DNA of 64,000 nt, from the NCBI GenBank assembly GCA_021787035.1, contig JAJYMM010000248.1, positions 88,340-152,339 of the forward strand, read 5' to 3'. Position 1 is the first letter of the stretch; each line of letters starts with the position of its first letter. Origin of the DNA: Actinomycetes bacterium (GTDB lineage: Bacteria > Actinomycetota > Acidimicrobiia > Acidimicrobiales > Palsa-688). Made by a program: the position numbers and the translations under genes. Shown here piece by piece: positions 26,342 to 35,335 of the stretch. The notes under the pieces are model-generated. The model saw nothing but the letters and a program-made list of their open reading frames with translations. It was not told the DNA's origin and did no database searches.

Positions 26342-26455
26342 GCGGCCATGGCGGGGGTCCGGGCGCTCAAGCAGATGGGTTTCGCGCCGATACCAGTTCA
26401 TGAGTGTTTTGGACGGCCCAGAGCACTGGGCCGGGTGGGCAAAGGAGCGCTGAAG

Positions 26456-26791
26456 GTGGCGACTGTAAGGGCGAGCTGCCCAGGTTGTGGAGATGTCGAG
26501 CTGACAACTCGGGACGTCACGGTGCAGATGTGTTCGGCCACCGAGGAGGGGACGTACTCGTTCGTGTGCCCAACTTGTCGCCTGATCGTCAACAAACCAG
26601 CCGAAACACGAGTCATCGAGCTCCTCGTGTCTGCCGGCGTCAGAGTCGTCAACTGGGATCTCCCGGCGGAGCTCTACGAGCCCAAGTCCGGCCCCCCGAT
26701 CACCTACGACGACCTCCTTGCGTTCCACTTCGAGCTCGACTCTGACAATTGGCTGGAGCAGGTCATCTCTGCTGGCGGCGGCTCGCGTTGA
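26456..26791 (+). CDS. Zinc-ribbon protein of unknown function
   Basis: A 111-residue protein with two Cys pairs, CPGCGDVELTT near the N-terminus and VCPTCRLIVNKPAETR about 35 residues later, forming a probable zinc ribbon. The rest (VVNWDLPAELYEP, ITYDDLLAFHFELDSDNW) is acidic and aromatic. The GTG start is chosen because GGAG lies 8-9 bases upstream; the frame is open further upstream without a good site. Similar proteins are common in actinobacteria next to lepB and tat genes. No enzymatic motif is visible; a small regulator or RNA polymerase-associated factor are possibilities. Confidence 0.75.
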   Translation: MATVRASCPGCGDVELTTRDVTVQMCSATEEGTYSFVCPTCRLIVNKPAETRVIELLVSAGVRVVNWDLPAELYEPKSGPPITYDDLLAFHFELDSDNWLEQVISAGGGSR

Positions 26792-26801
26792 TAGGAAGCG
26801 C

Positions 26802-26972
26802 TTGAGCTGGTCCTGGGTGGCACCCCTCGCCCTGGCGGCCCTGGCTGCCGGGGTCTTGGCGCGCGTCGCGCGCTCCGTAGAGCAGGAACGCCAGAAGGTG
26901 GCCCTCTCGCGCTTGCGCCTGGTCGAGCTCCGCAGCGAACCTCACCGGTCCCGGCGCCAGCCCCCCCAATAG
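26802..26972 (+). CDS. Small single-pass membrane protein (tentative)
   Basis: From a TTG preceded by AGGAAG the frame encodes about 56 residues: one transmembrane helix (VAPLALAALAAGVLARVA), a charged helix (RSVEQERQKVALSRLRLVEL) and a basic tail. The layout, a short N-terminus, one helix and an amphipathic segment, recalls TatA-like or division-associated mini-proteins, and it precedes a Tat gene. The start and even its reality are uncertain. Confidence 0.4.
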   Translation: MSWSWVAPLALAALAAGVLARVARSVEQERQKVALSRLRLVELRSEPHRSRRQPPQ

Positions 26973-27061
26973 GCCAAAGCACCAGGCAGCCGGCCCGGGG
27001 CCGGCCAGGACGCTGCCTCCCGCTCAAGCAGCACCCGCGCTCGTGAGTACGCTGGTCCCTG

Positions 27062-27514
27062 ATGGGCATAGACCCGGAGAAGCTGTTGGTGCTGTTTGTC
27101 ATCGCTCTGATCGTCCTCGGGCCCGAACGGCTTCCGGGGATGGCAAGAAGCCTCGGGCGCGGCTTGGCAGAAGTTCGCAAGTACACGTCTGCCGCCCGCG
27201 CCGAGATGGACCAGGTGCTGGCTGAACCGCGTTCGGTCGTCCAATCTGCCCTCAGAGAAACCGACCTCGAAGGTCTGAGCGAGTTGACCAACATGCGCAA
27301 CCCGATGCGCTACATCGAGGCAGTTTCCCAACCCAACGTGGCACAGCCCACCTCATCCCAACCAGGGGGGCCACAGGCGGCGATGGAGGGCGCTGCCGCC
27401 GGAAACCGGTCAACTGGCGACGGGTTAACTGGCGACGGGCCGGAGTGGACGGAGCCGTGGCTAGCGGCCGAAGCCTCCACCTTGCCCCTACCCGACGACC
27501 CCTCCCTCAACTGA
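27062..27514 (+). CDS. tatB: Sec-independent translocase subunit TatA/TatB-like
   Basis: A 150-residue protein with the Tat N-terminal layout: a short lumenal start, one membrane helix (LLVLFVIALIVLGPERLPGM) ending in GPERLP, then a long amphipathic helix (ARSLGRGLAEVRKYTSAARA). GPERLPG favours TatB over TatA. The C-terminal half is Pro/Ser/Ala-rich, probably disordered and encodes repeated TGDGL. In mycobacteria the corresponding position holds tatA-tatC beside pafBC and helY; here no tatC follows, so the other Tat components must lie elsewhere. Confidence 0.85.
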   Translation: MGIDPEKLLVLFVIALIVLGPERLPGMARSLGRGLAEVRKYTSAARAEMDQVLAEPRSVVQSALRETDLEGLSELTNMRNPMRYIEAVSQPNVAQPTSSQPGGPQAAMEGAAAGNRSTGDGLTGDGPEWTEPWLAAEASTLPLPDDPSLN

Positions 27515-27518
27515 GCCG

Positions 27519-30119
27519 TTGCTGCTCGAGCAGGGAGCGCTCCGAGCGTCCTTCGTAGCGAGGGTGGGCTTCGAGCTCGACCAGTTCCAGCTGCGCGCGA
27601 TCGACGCCCTCGACGAAGGCCACAGCGTCGTCGTCGCCGCACCAACCGGCTCTGGCAAGACATTGGTAGCCGAGTACGCGGTCGAACTGGCCCTCGCATC
27701 GGGCGGGAAGGCCTTTTACACCACGCCCTTGAAGGCGCTCTCCAACCAGAAGTACGCGGACTTCTGCCGGCGCTATGGCCCTTCAGGCGTAGGTCTCCTG
27801 ACCGGTGACAACTCGATCAACGCAGAGGCGCCCGTGGTCGTCATGACCACGGAGGTGCTCCGCAACATGATCTACGCCGGCTCGTCAACCTTAGAGGGGC
27901 TCCGCTACGTGGTCTTGGACGAGGTCCATTACCTCCAAGACCCCTATAGGGGCCCAGTCTGGGAAGAAGTCATTATCCACCTCGCACCCGAGGTCGACCT
28001 CGTGTGCCTCTCGGCGACGGTGTCTAACGCCGAGGAGCTGGCTGCCTGGGTCGCTACGGTGAGAGGCTCGACGCGCGCGATCATCGAGGAACGCCGGCCC
28101 GTGCCGCTGCACAACCTCTTCCTTGCGGGCGACCGCCTTCACGACGAGCTTGTGATGCTCCCGACCCTTGTCGACGGGAACCCGAACCCCCGTGGCGCCG
28201 CCCTTACCGCAGGTCCCGTTCCTGGCAACGCCGCCTGGCGCACCCATCGGCGGTCCCGGCTCTTCGTGCCACGGCGAGCAGAAACAGTCGAGATGTTGCA
28301 GGACGAAGGGCTCCTTCCCTCCATCTACTTCATATTCAGCCGGGCGGGCTGCGACGAAGCCGTACGCCAGTGCCTGGCGCGGGCCAACCGGCTCACCAGC
28401 AATGAGCAGCGCCGCCAGGTGCGCGAGATCGCCGAAAATGCAGCGAGGAACCTTTCAGACGCCGACCTAGACGCCCTCGGCTACGGCAGCTGGCTCGCGG
28501 GCCTCGAGGCCGGGTTCGCGGCACACCACGCCGGCATGGTACCCCCCTTCAAAGAAGCCGTCGAACGCTGCTTCGTTTCTGGCCTGGTGCAGGTTGTCTT
28601 CGCCACCGAGACCCTTTCGCTCGGCATCAACATGCCTGCGCGCTCGGTGGTGATCGAGAAGCTGGCCAAGTTCGGCGGTGAACGCGTCGAGCCGTTGACA
28701 CCCGGTGAGTACACCCAGCTCACGGGGCGTGCCGGCCGTCGGGGGATAGACGGGGAGGGTTACGCGGTAGTCCTCTGGTCGCCAAACGTTTCCTTCGAAC
28801 AGGTCGCTTCGCTCGCTGGTGCCCGTACCTTCACCCTCACGTCGAGCTTTAGGCCGACCTATAACATGGCAACCAACCTCGTGGGCCGCTGTAGCCCCGA
28901 ACAAGCCCACCACCTCCTCAACCTCTCCTTTGCGCAGTACCGGGCGGACGCCGACATCGTGCGCCTGGAGAGCCTGATCGACCGGCTGAAAAAGGAAGTG
29001 GCCGTGTCGTCCGAGGCGGCGCGTTGCGACCGGGGGGACGTCTTCGAGTACATGAAGCTCGAGCGGCGGCACCTACCCCGTACCGGGAGGGCCAGCCCAG
29101 AAGACATCGTGGCCGCAGTGGAGGCCCTGAAACCGGGCGACGTGATCCTGCTGCCCCCCAAGCGCCCATCGTCGCGCCAACGCAGCGAGGCGGCAGTGCT
29201 TTCCACGTCCCAGCGCAAAGGGGGTGCCGTCGGCGTAAGGGCGGTCACCCCAGAGCGCCGCGTCTTGTGGCTGGGGCCGCGGGACTTCCGGTCCCCTCCG
29301 GCGGTCCTGCGACGCACTTGGCTGCCTCAGCCCTTCGCGCCGCGCAACCGCGACTTCCAGCGCCAGGTAGCCGATGCCCTCGGCAGCCCCACTTCGGAGG
29401 GCGGCGAACGCGAAGGCGGCGTAGCCTCATGCCCAGATCTGCGGGCACACCTTCGCGCGGCCGCCCGGGTGGCGAAGCTCAAAACCGACGTGACGAGGCT
29501 CGAAAGCCAGGTCGCCGGGCGCTCCGAGTCGCTCGGCCGGCAGTTTGACAAAGTCCTAGGGCTCCTCGAGGGCTGGGGTTACGTGGAGGGTTGGTCGCTA
29601 TCTAGCGCTGGTGAGCGCCTGGCACGCATCTACCATCCTCTCGACTTGCTCGTCGCCGAGTGCACCGGGAGGGGCCTGCTCGCGTCGCTGACCACCGCCG
29701 AGACAGCGGCACTCGTGTCGGTGTTCACCTACGAGCCACGCGGCCCGTTCCAACCAGAGGCGGCGGGGGCCTCGATGCCCACCCGGCGCCTCGGGGAGCG
29801 GTGGCGAGCCGTACAGGCAGTAGCCGGAGAGCTCGCGGCTGCCGAAGCACTGGCCGGCCTACCCGTCACCCGCACCCCCGACCCCGGCTTCGCCCGTCTC
29901 GCCTATGGCTGGGCCAGGGGCATGGACCTGGCTGCGCTGGTCGATGACATGGCGGCAGGAGACTTCGTGCGGAACGTGAAGCAACTGATCGACCTCTTGC
30001 GCCAGCTCGCCAATGTCCTCCCCGACGAAAAGAGCGCCTCTGCCTCCGCTAAGGCATCAGTGGCCCTATTTAGAGGCGTGGTCGCGGCGTCGTCGGCGGT
30101 CGCCACCGACGGGCAATAA
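27519..30119 (+). CDS. helY: DEVH-box RNA helicase, Ski2/Mtr4-like HelY
   Basis: An 866-residue superfamily 2 helicase. Motif I is VVAAPTGSGKTLVAEYAVEL, motif II DEVHYLQDPYRG, motif III LSATVSNAEELAAWV and motif VI QLTGRAGRRGIDGEG. A winged-helix and helical C-terminal region follows, with an Ala/Arg-rich insertion around residues 540-620. It is the actinobacterial HelY family, related to Ski2 and Mtr4, presumed to unwind RNA. The TTG start directly follows the tatB stop by four bases, so the genes are coupled. The link pafBC-tat-helY is conserved in actinobacteria. Confidence 0.92.
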   Translation: MLLEQGALRASFVARVGFELDQFQLRAIDALDEGHSVVVAAPTGSGKTLVAEYAVELALASGGKAFYTTPLKALSNQKYADFCRRYGPSGVGLLTGDNSINAEAPVVVMTTEVLRNMIYAGSSTLEGLRYVVLDEVHYLQDPYRGPVWEEVIIHLAPEVDLVCLSATVSNAEELAAWVATVRGSTRAIIEERRPVPLHNLFLAGDRLHDELVMLPTLVDGNPNPRGAALTAGPVPGNAAWRTHRRSRLFVPRRAETVEMLQDEGLLPSIYFIFSRAGCDEAVRQCLARANRLTSNEQRRQVREIAENAARNLSDADLDALGYGSWLAGLEAGFAAHHAGMVPPFKEAVERCFVSGLVQVVFATETLSLGINMPARSVVIEKLAKFGGERVEPLTPGEYTQLTGRAGRRGIDGEGYAVVLWSPNVSFEQVASLAGARTFTLTSSFRPTYNMATNLVGRCSPEQAHHLLNLSFAQYRADADIVRLESLIDRLKKEVAVSSEAARCDRGDVFEYMKLERRHLPRTGRASPEDIVAAVEALKPGDVILLPPKRPSSRQRSEAAVLSTSQRKGGAVGVRAVTPERRVLWLGPRDFRSPPAVLRRTWLPQPFAPRNRDFQRQVADALGSPTSEGGEREGGVASCPDLRAHLRAAARVAKLKTDVTRLESQVAGRSESLGRQFDKVLGLLEGWGYVEGWSLSSAGERLARIYHPLDLLVAECTGRGLLASLTTAETAALVSVFTYEPRGPFQPEAAGASMPTRRLGERWRAVQAVAGELAAAEALAGLPVTRTPDPGFARLAYGWARGMDLAALVDDMAAGDFVRNVKQLIDLLRQLANVLPDEKSASASAKASVALFRGVVAASSAVATDGQ

Positions 30120-30160
30120 GCAGGGCAAAGCTAAAGACGCGGGCCAAAAGAGGTAAAGGG

Positions 30161-30189
30161 TTGCACCGTCGGAAGAAACATGTTAGCGT
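30161..30189 (+). promoter_or_regulatory. Predicted promoter of sugar ABC operon with overlapping operator
   Basis: TTGCAC (30161-30166), a 17-base spacer and TAGCGT (30184-30189) form a sigma-70-like promoter about 320 bases before the binding-protein start. The -10 box is inside the motif TGTTAGCGTTC (30181-30191), half of a CG-centred LacI-type operator, so a repressor there would block the promoter. Confidence 0.45.
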
Positions 30190-30388
30190 TCTCATCGTAG
30201 CAACTATCCGGCTGAAGGGAGGCGTAGGGGCTTAGGTAGGCCGCGGTTCCTGGGACTGCTCAGCAGAATGGGGGAAAGGGAGGCCAACCTGTTTCTAGGT
30301 GGTTTTTCCCTTTTCTTGATGTTTGCTGTCCTCTGTTAGACACGCGAAGCGAGGGACTTGGCTCCGTCTCTGCGGGGTCAGGGCGGCG

Positions 30389-30399
30389 TGTTAGCGTTC
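30389..30399 (+). promoter_or_regulatory. Second copy of the TGTTAGCGTTC motif
   Basis: An identical 11-base motif lies 208 bases downstream of the one overlapping the predicted promoter, still upstream of the binding-protein gene. The core TTAGCGTT recurs at 50172-50179, upstream of the second sugar binding-protein gene. The rest of the 387-base gap at 30120-30506 shows no gene. Confidence 0.45.
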
Positions 30400-30506
30400 A
30401 CCGTTTTGGTCTCAGGTACGCGCGCGCCCCCTTTTACTGCCACCACACGCCCTGGCGTCGGGACACTGGGCCCCCTCGGGCCCACGAACAAAGACCAGGA
30501 GGTCAA

Positions 30507-31658
30507 ATGAAGCTGAAGGCTAGGAAGTTCCCCACCAAGGCGCTTAGCCTGCTAGTCGCCGTGGCCATGGGAGCGACGGGGCTCGGCGCTACGGCGGGGG
30601 CCACGCCGGTTGCTCAGGCGCCCAAGGCGGCTGCGCTCGTCCCTGTGACGCTTCACCCGCCGTCGTTCAACGACACCAAGCTCATCGGGCTCCGTAACGC
30701 CCTATTGAACGCTCTGAAAGGCAAGAGCATGAGTGGAGTTGACGTGTGGGAGGTCGTGAACATCCTCGCCACCTACTGGGTCGCAGGCAAGGACGGCAAC
30801 GCCGCGGCCGCGAAAGAACTAGGTATTGCACCGCACTTCGAGGGCCCGTCGCAGGGCCAGCTCACCACCCAGGTCTCGATGTACGAGACCCTGGCCTCGA
30901 CCGGTGCCAGCGGCTACTTCACGTCGGTCATCGACCCGGTGTCCGAAGGCTCCATAATCAACAAGGCCGTAAAGAAGGGCCTCGACGTAGTCGCCATCGA
31001 CTCCCCGGTCCCGGTGAAGTACGCCAACACCTTCGTCTACATTGGCACCCCCAACTACACCGCGGGCCATGCCGCCGGTGAAGCCATGAAGAAGGCGCTG
31101 CCCGGCGGCGGTGATGTAGCGATCCTCACCGGCTCCCTGACCGCTACCAATGCGCTGCAGCGCATAGCGGGCTTCAAGGCGGCCCTCGCTGGCTCCAACG
31201 TTAAGGTGATCACCACGGCCAACGACAACGGGTCCGCTGGCCAAGCGGCCACGAACGCCGATACCGTCATTGCCAGCAACGCCAACTTGAAGGGGATCTG
31301 GGGCGTCTACTCCTATGACGGCCCGGCTGCCGCAGTAGCCGTCAAGTCAAAGGGCGACATCGGCAAGATAAAGGTGATATCCGACGACACCGAACCCGGC
31401 ACCTTTACAGGCTTGAAGGACGGAGCGGTGGTCGCGTCCGTCATCCAGCAGCCCTTCATGCAGGCATACCTGGCCACGTACATCGTCGCTGCGATGCACG
31501 TCCTCGGCCGTGGCGCCGTCGCCAAGATCATCAAGCCGTACCTGACCTCCCCCGCCTCAGCTGCCAACACGGCAGTAATTAGCACGGGGGTTGGGACCTT
31601 GACCAAGGCCAACCTCTCCGCCGACGAGGCCTACACAGCGGCAATCGCCAAGTACTGA
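30507..31658 (+). CDS. Sugar ABC transporter periplasmic (lipidless, exported) substrate-binding protein, CUT2 type
   Basis: A 383-residue exported protein with a signal peptide (KALSLLVAVAMGATGLGATA). The Peripla_BP_4 fold is seen in TLASTGASGYFTSVIDPVSE-like and in VVAIDSPVPVKYANTFVYIG, GGGDVAILTGSLTATNALQR and KVISDDTEPGTFTGLKDGAV. No lipobox Cys is evident. It would capture a monosaccharide or polyol and deliver it to the ATPase and permease encoded next. GACCAGGAGG precedes the ATG. The specific sugar cannot be read from the sequence. Confidence 0.9.
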   Translation: MKLKARKFPTKALSLLVAVAMGATGLGATAGATPVAQAPKAAALVPVTLHPPSFNDTKLIGLRNALLNALKGKSMSGVDVWEVVNILATYWVAGKDGNAAAAKELGIAPHFEGPSQGQLTTQVSMYETLASTGASGYFTSVIDPVSEGSIINKAVKKGLDVVAIDSPVPVKYANTFVYIGTPNYTAGHAAGEAMKKALPGGGDVAILTGSLTATNALQRIAGFKAALAGSNVKVITTANDNGSAGQAATNADTVIASNANLKGIWGVYSYDGPAAAVAVKSKGDIGKIKVISDDTEPGTFTGLKDGAVVASVIQQPFMQAYLATYIVAAMHVLGRGAVAKIIKPYLTSPASAANTAVISTGVGTLTKANLSADEAYTAAIAKY

Positions 31659-31676
31659 GCCCGAGTTCTGAGAGCG

Positions 31677-33218
31677 TTGTCCCAGGGCACATCGTCCATT
31701 ACGGGTCGTCCAGGCGCCCCCGGTGAGGATCTCGTCCTCACCGGGGTCCGTAAGGCATATGGCCCGGTCGTCGTGCTCGACGTCGACCACCTCGCCCTGC
31801 GCCGGGGCGAGGTGGTTGGCCTGGTAGGAGAAAACGGGGCGGGCAAGTCCACGATGATGGGTGTCGTGGCCGGTAGCGTGCGCCCCGATACCGGCACGGT
31901 TTCAATCGGTGGCCGCGTGCTTGGTGCGGGTGGCCCGCTCCACGCCCAGCACCTCGGCGTGGCCATGGTTTCCCAGGAGTTCCCCCTAGTTGGGCAGCTG
32001 ACCGCAGCAGAAAACCTGTTGCTCGGTCGGCGACCGGGCAAGAACCGTCACTTGGTCGACAAGCGCGCCGCCGACGCTGTGGCGCGGGGGATCCTCGCCG
32101 AGGTAGGGCTCGACATCTCGCCTCGCCGGAAAGTCGACTCGCTTTCGGTGGCACAAAGGCAAATGCTTGAGATCGCCAAAGCGCTCGGCCGTAAGCCCCT
32201 GGTGCTGATCCTGGACGAGCCGACCTCCGCTTTGGCCCCAGCCGAGTCAGACATCGTCCTGCAGCTAGCGCGCCGCCACGCGGCCGGGGGCGGGATAGTT
32301 ATCTTCGTCGGCCACCGCATGCACGAAGTGCAGGCGTTGTCCGACCGCTTCATCGTCTTGCGCAACGGACGTATTGTCTCCGACCTGCGCCGCGAAGAGG
32401 CCACCGAGCAACGCCTCGTTCGGGACATGGTAGGTAGGGACATCGAAGCGATGGCCGAGGTCAGTTCCTCGCAGGCCAACCGGCCGGTGGCCTTCGAGGC
32501 CAGGCAGCTCGCCGCGGAAGGCCTCGGCCCGCTTGACCTTGCCGTTAGAGAGGGGGAGATAGTTGGCGTCGCAGGCCTGATGGGTTCAGGGCGGAGCCGC
32601 CTCCTTCACGTCATCGCAGGGGCGCGTCCAAGCACTCACGGCGAGATGCGCCTAAGCAATTCCCGTTACCGGCCCCGCAACACCTGCGATGCCGTAGCCG
32701 CCGGTGTTGGGCTCGTACCCGAAGACAGGAAAGCCCAGGCTCTCCTGCTCGACTCTCCCATCCGCTGGAACGTCACGCTCGCCGTCCTTAGGCGGATCTC
32801 ATGGAGGCGCTTGGTGCTCTCTGTCCGAAGCGACAAAAAAGAGGCCGACCGGATAGTCGCCGCGGCGCGCGTACGCTGCACAACGCCAGAACAAGCGGCC
32901 CGGGCGCTTTCGGGCGGCAACCAACAGCGCCTCGTATTCGGCCGCTGGATCGCCGTCCAGCCTCGCCTCCTGTTGCTGGACGAGCCGACAAGAGGTGTCG
33001 ACGTAGGCGCCAAGGCTGAGATCTACAGCCTGATCGACGAGCAACGCAAGCAAGGGATGGCTATCGTCGTGGTGTCTTCTGAGCTGGAGGAGCTATTGCT
33101 TATGTGTCACCGGATAATCGTCATGCGTGGCGGCCGAATTGCAGCAGAGTTCAAGCGCTCCGAATTTTCAAAGGAGCGCATCATAGCGGCCGCCGCAATT
33201 GACCGGGTGGCCGGCTAG
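31677..33218 (+). CDS. Sugar ABC transporter ATPase, two-domain RbsA/MglA type
   Basis: A 513-residue protein with two nucleotide-binding domains. The first has Walker A GENGAGKST, signature LSVAQRQMLEIAKAL and Walker B VLILDEPTSAL. The second has a degenerate Walker A (GLMGSGRSR), a signature LSGGNQQRLVFGRW and LLLLDEPTRGVDVGAK. This asymmetry is typical of CUT2 importers for ribose, galactose and related sugars. A TTG 18 bases after the binding-protein stop is the likely start. The last base of its stop is shared with the GTG of the permease. Confidence 0.93.
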   Translation: MSQGTSSITGRPGAPGEDLVLTGVRKAYGPVVVLDVDHLALRRGEVVGLVGENGAGKSTMMGVVAGSVRPDTGTVSIGGRVLGAGGPLHAQHLGVAMVSQEFPLVGQLTAAENLLLGRRPGKNRHLVDKRAADAVARGILAEVGLDISPRRKVDSLSVAQRQMLEIAKALGRKPLVLILDEPTSALAPAESDIVLQLARRHAAGGGIVIFVGHRMHEVQALSDRFIVLRNGRIVSDLRREEATEQRLVRDMVGRDIEAMAEVSSSQANRPVAFEARQLAAEGLGPLDLAVREGEIVGVAGLMGSGRSRLLHVIAGARPSTHGEMRLSNSRYRPRNTCDAVAAGVGLVPEDRKAQALLLDSPIRWNVTLAVLRRISWRRLVLSVRSDKKEADRIVAAARVRCTTPEQAARALSGGNQQRLVFGRWIAVQPRLLLLDEPTRGVDVGAKAEIYSLIDEQRKQGMAIVVVSSELEELLLMCHRIIVMRGGRIAAEFKRSEFSKERIIAAAAIDRVAG

Positions 33219-34306
33219 TGTCTGGCGCGTCGACCACCCTCGGCGAACCGGCGGAGGCTGCCCCTTCCCCGAGCGCCACGTCCCGCCTTGGCAGGAGGCT
33301 TGTTGACGTTCCCGAGATCGGGATAGTGCTTGCTGTCATCGTTGCTTTTGTGATCTTCTCCTCGATCAATCCCTTGGTCGCCAGTGTTTCGGAGCTCCAA
33401 AACCTGGGGGTCGACCTCGCCGGTTTCGGCATTCTGGCTGTCGGCGAGAGCCTCACCATCATCACCGGCGGGATCGACCTCTCGCCGGGGTCGCTCACTG
33501 CCTTTTTCGTTGTCGTCTCGGCTTGGTTCTTGACCACCGAACGCGTCCCCGTCCTCCTTGTGTTCGTGATCACCACGGCCTTCGGCGCGCTCTGGGGCCT
33601 TTGGCACGGTTTCCTGATCACTCGCCTTGGTATCGCCCCTTTTGTGGCCACATTGGTCACGTATATCTTCGCGGCAGGCGCCAACGAGGCTATTGCGCCC
33701 AACCCGATCCCCATCAACAATTCAACCTTCCTCGCCTTGGCCGGCTCGACATTGTTCGAGATCCCTATCGCAACCTTGGTTTTCGTGGTCATAGCGATCC
33801 TGGGATGGTTTTTCCTGGAGCGGACGTATATAGGGCGGGAGACCTATGCCGTCGGCGGCAACAGGGAAGCCGCCCGGTTGGCGGGCATCCCCGTCAACCG
33901 GCGGATCGTCCTCGCCTACGTAGTCAGCGGCGCCTGTGCTGGGGTTGTGGGGATGATCGTCGCGTCACACTTGACGTCTGGCACGGCTGACAGCGTCAGT
34001 GGCTGGGAGCTGATCGCCATTGCCGCCTCGGTCATCGGAGGGGTGAGCCTCGTGGGCGGCCAGGGCCGGATGATAGGGGTCGTCGCAGGTGCGGCCCTCC
34101 TCGTCATACTGAGGGACGGCCTTGTAGCGGTCAACGTCAACGCCTACTACCAGTCGATGGTGGTGGGAGTCGTGCTGCTTGCGGCGATCGTGATCGACCG
34201 CTTCCGGGTCCACAGCCTGGAAAGAGCGGGCTCGCACTTCGACAGGCGCCATCCCCTCGACGCGGTGGTGGACAAAGCCAAACAGTCAACGGCGCCTATG
34301 GGTTAG
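33218..34306 (+). CDS. Sugar ABC transporter permease, RbsC type
   Basis: A 362-residue permease with about nine membrane segments (IGIVLAVIVAFVIFSSINPL, LGVDLAGFGILAVGESLTII, VLLVFVITTAFGALWGLWHG, VVGMIVASHLTSGT, IAIAASVIGGVSLVGGQGRM). GGIDLSPGS near the N-terminus and GGNREAARLAGIPV in the cytoplasmic loop are signatures of the BPD_transp_2 family. It completes a binding protein-ATPase-permease set. The C-terminal 40 residues are charged. Start GTG; one-base overlap with the ATPase stop implies coupling. Confidence 0.92.
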   Translation: MSGASTTLGEPAEAAPSPSATSRLGRRLVDVPEIGIVLAVIVAFVIFSSINPLVASVSELQNLGVDLAGFGILAVGESLTIITGGIDLSPGSLTAFFVVVSAWFLTTERVPVLLVFVITTAFGALWGLWHGFLITRLGIAPFVATLVTYIFAAGANEAIAPNPIPINNSTFLALAGSTLFEIPIATLVFVVIAILGWFFLERTYIGRETYAVGGNREAARLAGIPVNRRIVLAYVVSGACAGVVGMIVASHLTSGTADSVSGWELIAIAASVIGGVSLVGGQGRMIGVVAGAALLVILRDGLVAVNVNAYYQSMVVGVVLLAAIVIDRFRVHSLERAGSHFDRRHPLDAVVDKAKQSTAPMG

Positions 34307-34323
34307 CGAATATCCTGAGTTTC

Positions 34324-35307
34324 GTGCACGCCTGGGTCCTTGACCGCTCGCCTGGGGAGTACCGCTACGGCGAGGTGCCCGCCCCCCCGGTCGGCCCGAG
34401 AGAGGTGCGCGTGCGCGTCGTGGCCAGCGCGCTCAACCGCATGGACCTCTGGCTGGCCCTGGGGATGCCCAAGCCACCCGTGCTCCCGATGGTGCCGGGC
34501 TGCGACGCCGCCGGCGTGGTCGCCGAGGTGGGGGAGGAGGTGTCGCGATGGGCCCTGGGCGACGAGGTGGTCGTGAACCCCTCGCTGGCCTGCGGGCACT
34601 GCCCCGAGTGCCTCGCTGGGCGTTCTGTGTACTGCGCGTCGTGGGCGATCCTGGGCGAGCACCGCTCCGGGGCCCACGCCGAGTCGGTAGTGGTCGGGGA
34701 GGCCAACGTCGTTGCGCGCCCCGCGGGGCGCACCTGGGAAGAGAGCGCCTGCTACGGCCTCTGTGGCCTGACTGCGTACCGCATGCTGAGGCGCGCCCAC
34801 CTTTCGGCGGGCGAGACCCTGCTCGTTACTGGAGCCGGGGGCGGCGTCGCGAGCGCCGCCCTGGCCATCGGCCTGCAGATGGGCGCCACCGTTTATGCGA
34901 CCTCTCGCCATGAAGCCAAGCGCGAGCGGGCCGTCGCGCTCGGCGCAGCTGCCTCGTTCCCATCGGGCGAGCCGCTGCCCGTGGAGGCCGACGTGGTCGT
35001 AGACAGCTCCGGCGAGCCGACGTGGGCCTCGTCGCTCGGAGCGCTGAAAAAGGGCGGGCGCCTCGCCGTCTGCGGCGGCACAGGTGGGGGACGTGTGGAG
35101 CTCTCCCTCCCCAAACTGTGGTTCGGCCAGTACGAGCTGATCGGGTCGACGATGGGGACCTTCTCCGAGTTCGACGAACTGACCCGGCTGGTTGCCGGTG
35201 GCCTCCCGGTGGCCGTCGACAGCACCTTCCAATTGGCTGGGTACCCGGAGGCGCTGGCACGCCTGCGGGCTGGCGAGCAGTTCGGGAAGTTGGTGCTGCG
35301 CCACTAG
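34324..35307 (+). CDS. Zinc-type MDR-family alcohol/quinone oxidoreductase
   Basis: A 327-residue medium-chain dehydrogenase/reductase. GroES-like domain features include MVPGCDAAGVVAEVG and the structural-zinc loop CGHCPECLAGRSVYC. The Rossmann nucleotide motif is GAGGGVASAAL with TSRHEAKRERAVALGA. A catalytic zinc ligand set is incomplete, since the usual Cys near residue 40 is replaced by N-R-M-D, as in several quinone-oxidoreductase-like members. It starts at a GTG 17 bases after the permease stop, so it may be part of the transporter operon and act on its substrate. Confidence 0.88.
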   Translation: MHAWVLDRSPGEYRYGEVPAPPVGPREVRVRVVASALNRMDLWLALGMPKPPVLPMVPGCDAAGVVAEVGEEVSRWALGDEVVVNPSLACGHCPECLAGRSVYCASWAILGEHRSGAHAESVVVGEANVVARPAGRTWEESACYGLCGLTAYRMLRRAHLSAGETLLVTGAGGGVASAALAIGLQMGATVYATSRHEAKRERAVALGAAASFPSGEPLPVEADVVVDSSGEPTWASSLGALKKGGRLAVCGGTGGGRVELSLPKLWFGQYELIGSTMGTFSEFDELTRLVAGGLPVAVDSTFQLAGYPEALARLRAGEQFGKLVLRH

Positions 35308-35335
35308 CACCAGTGCGCCCGAGCCGGTAGCGCTC

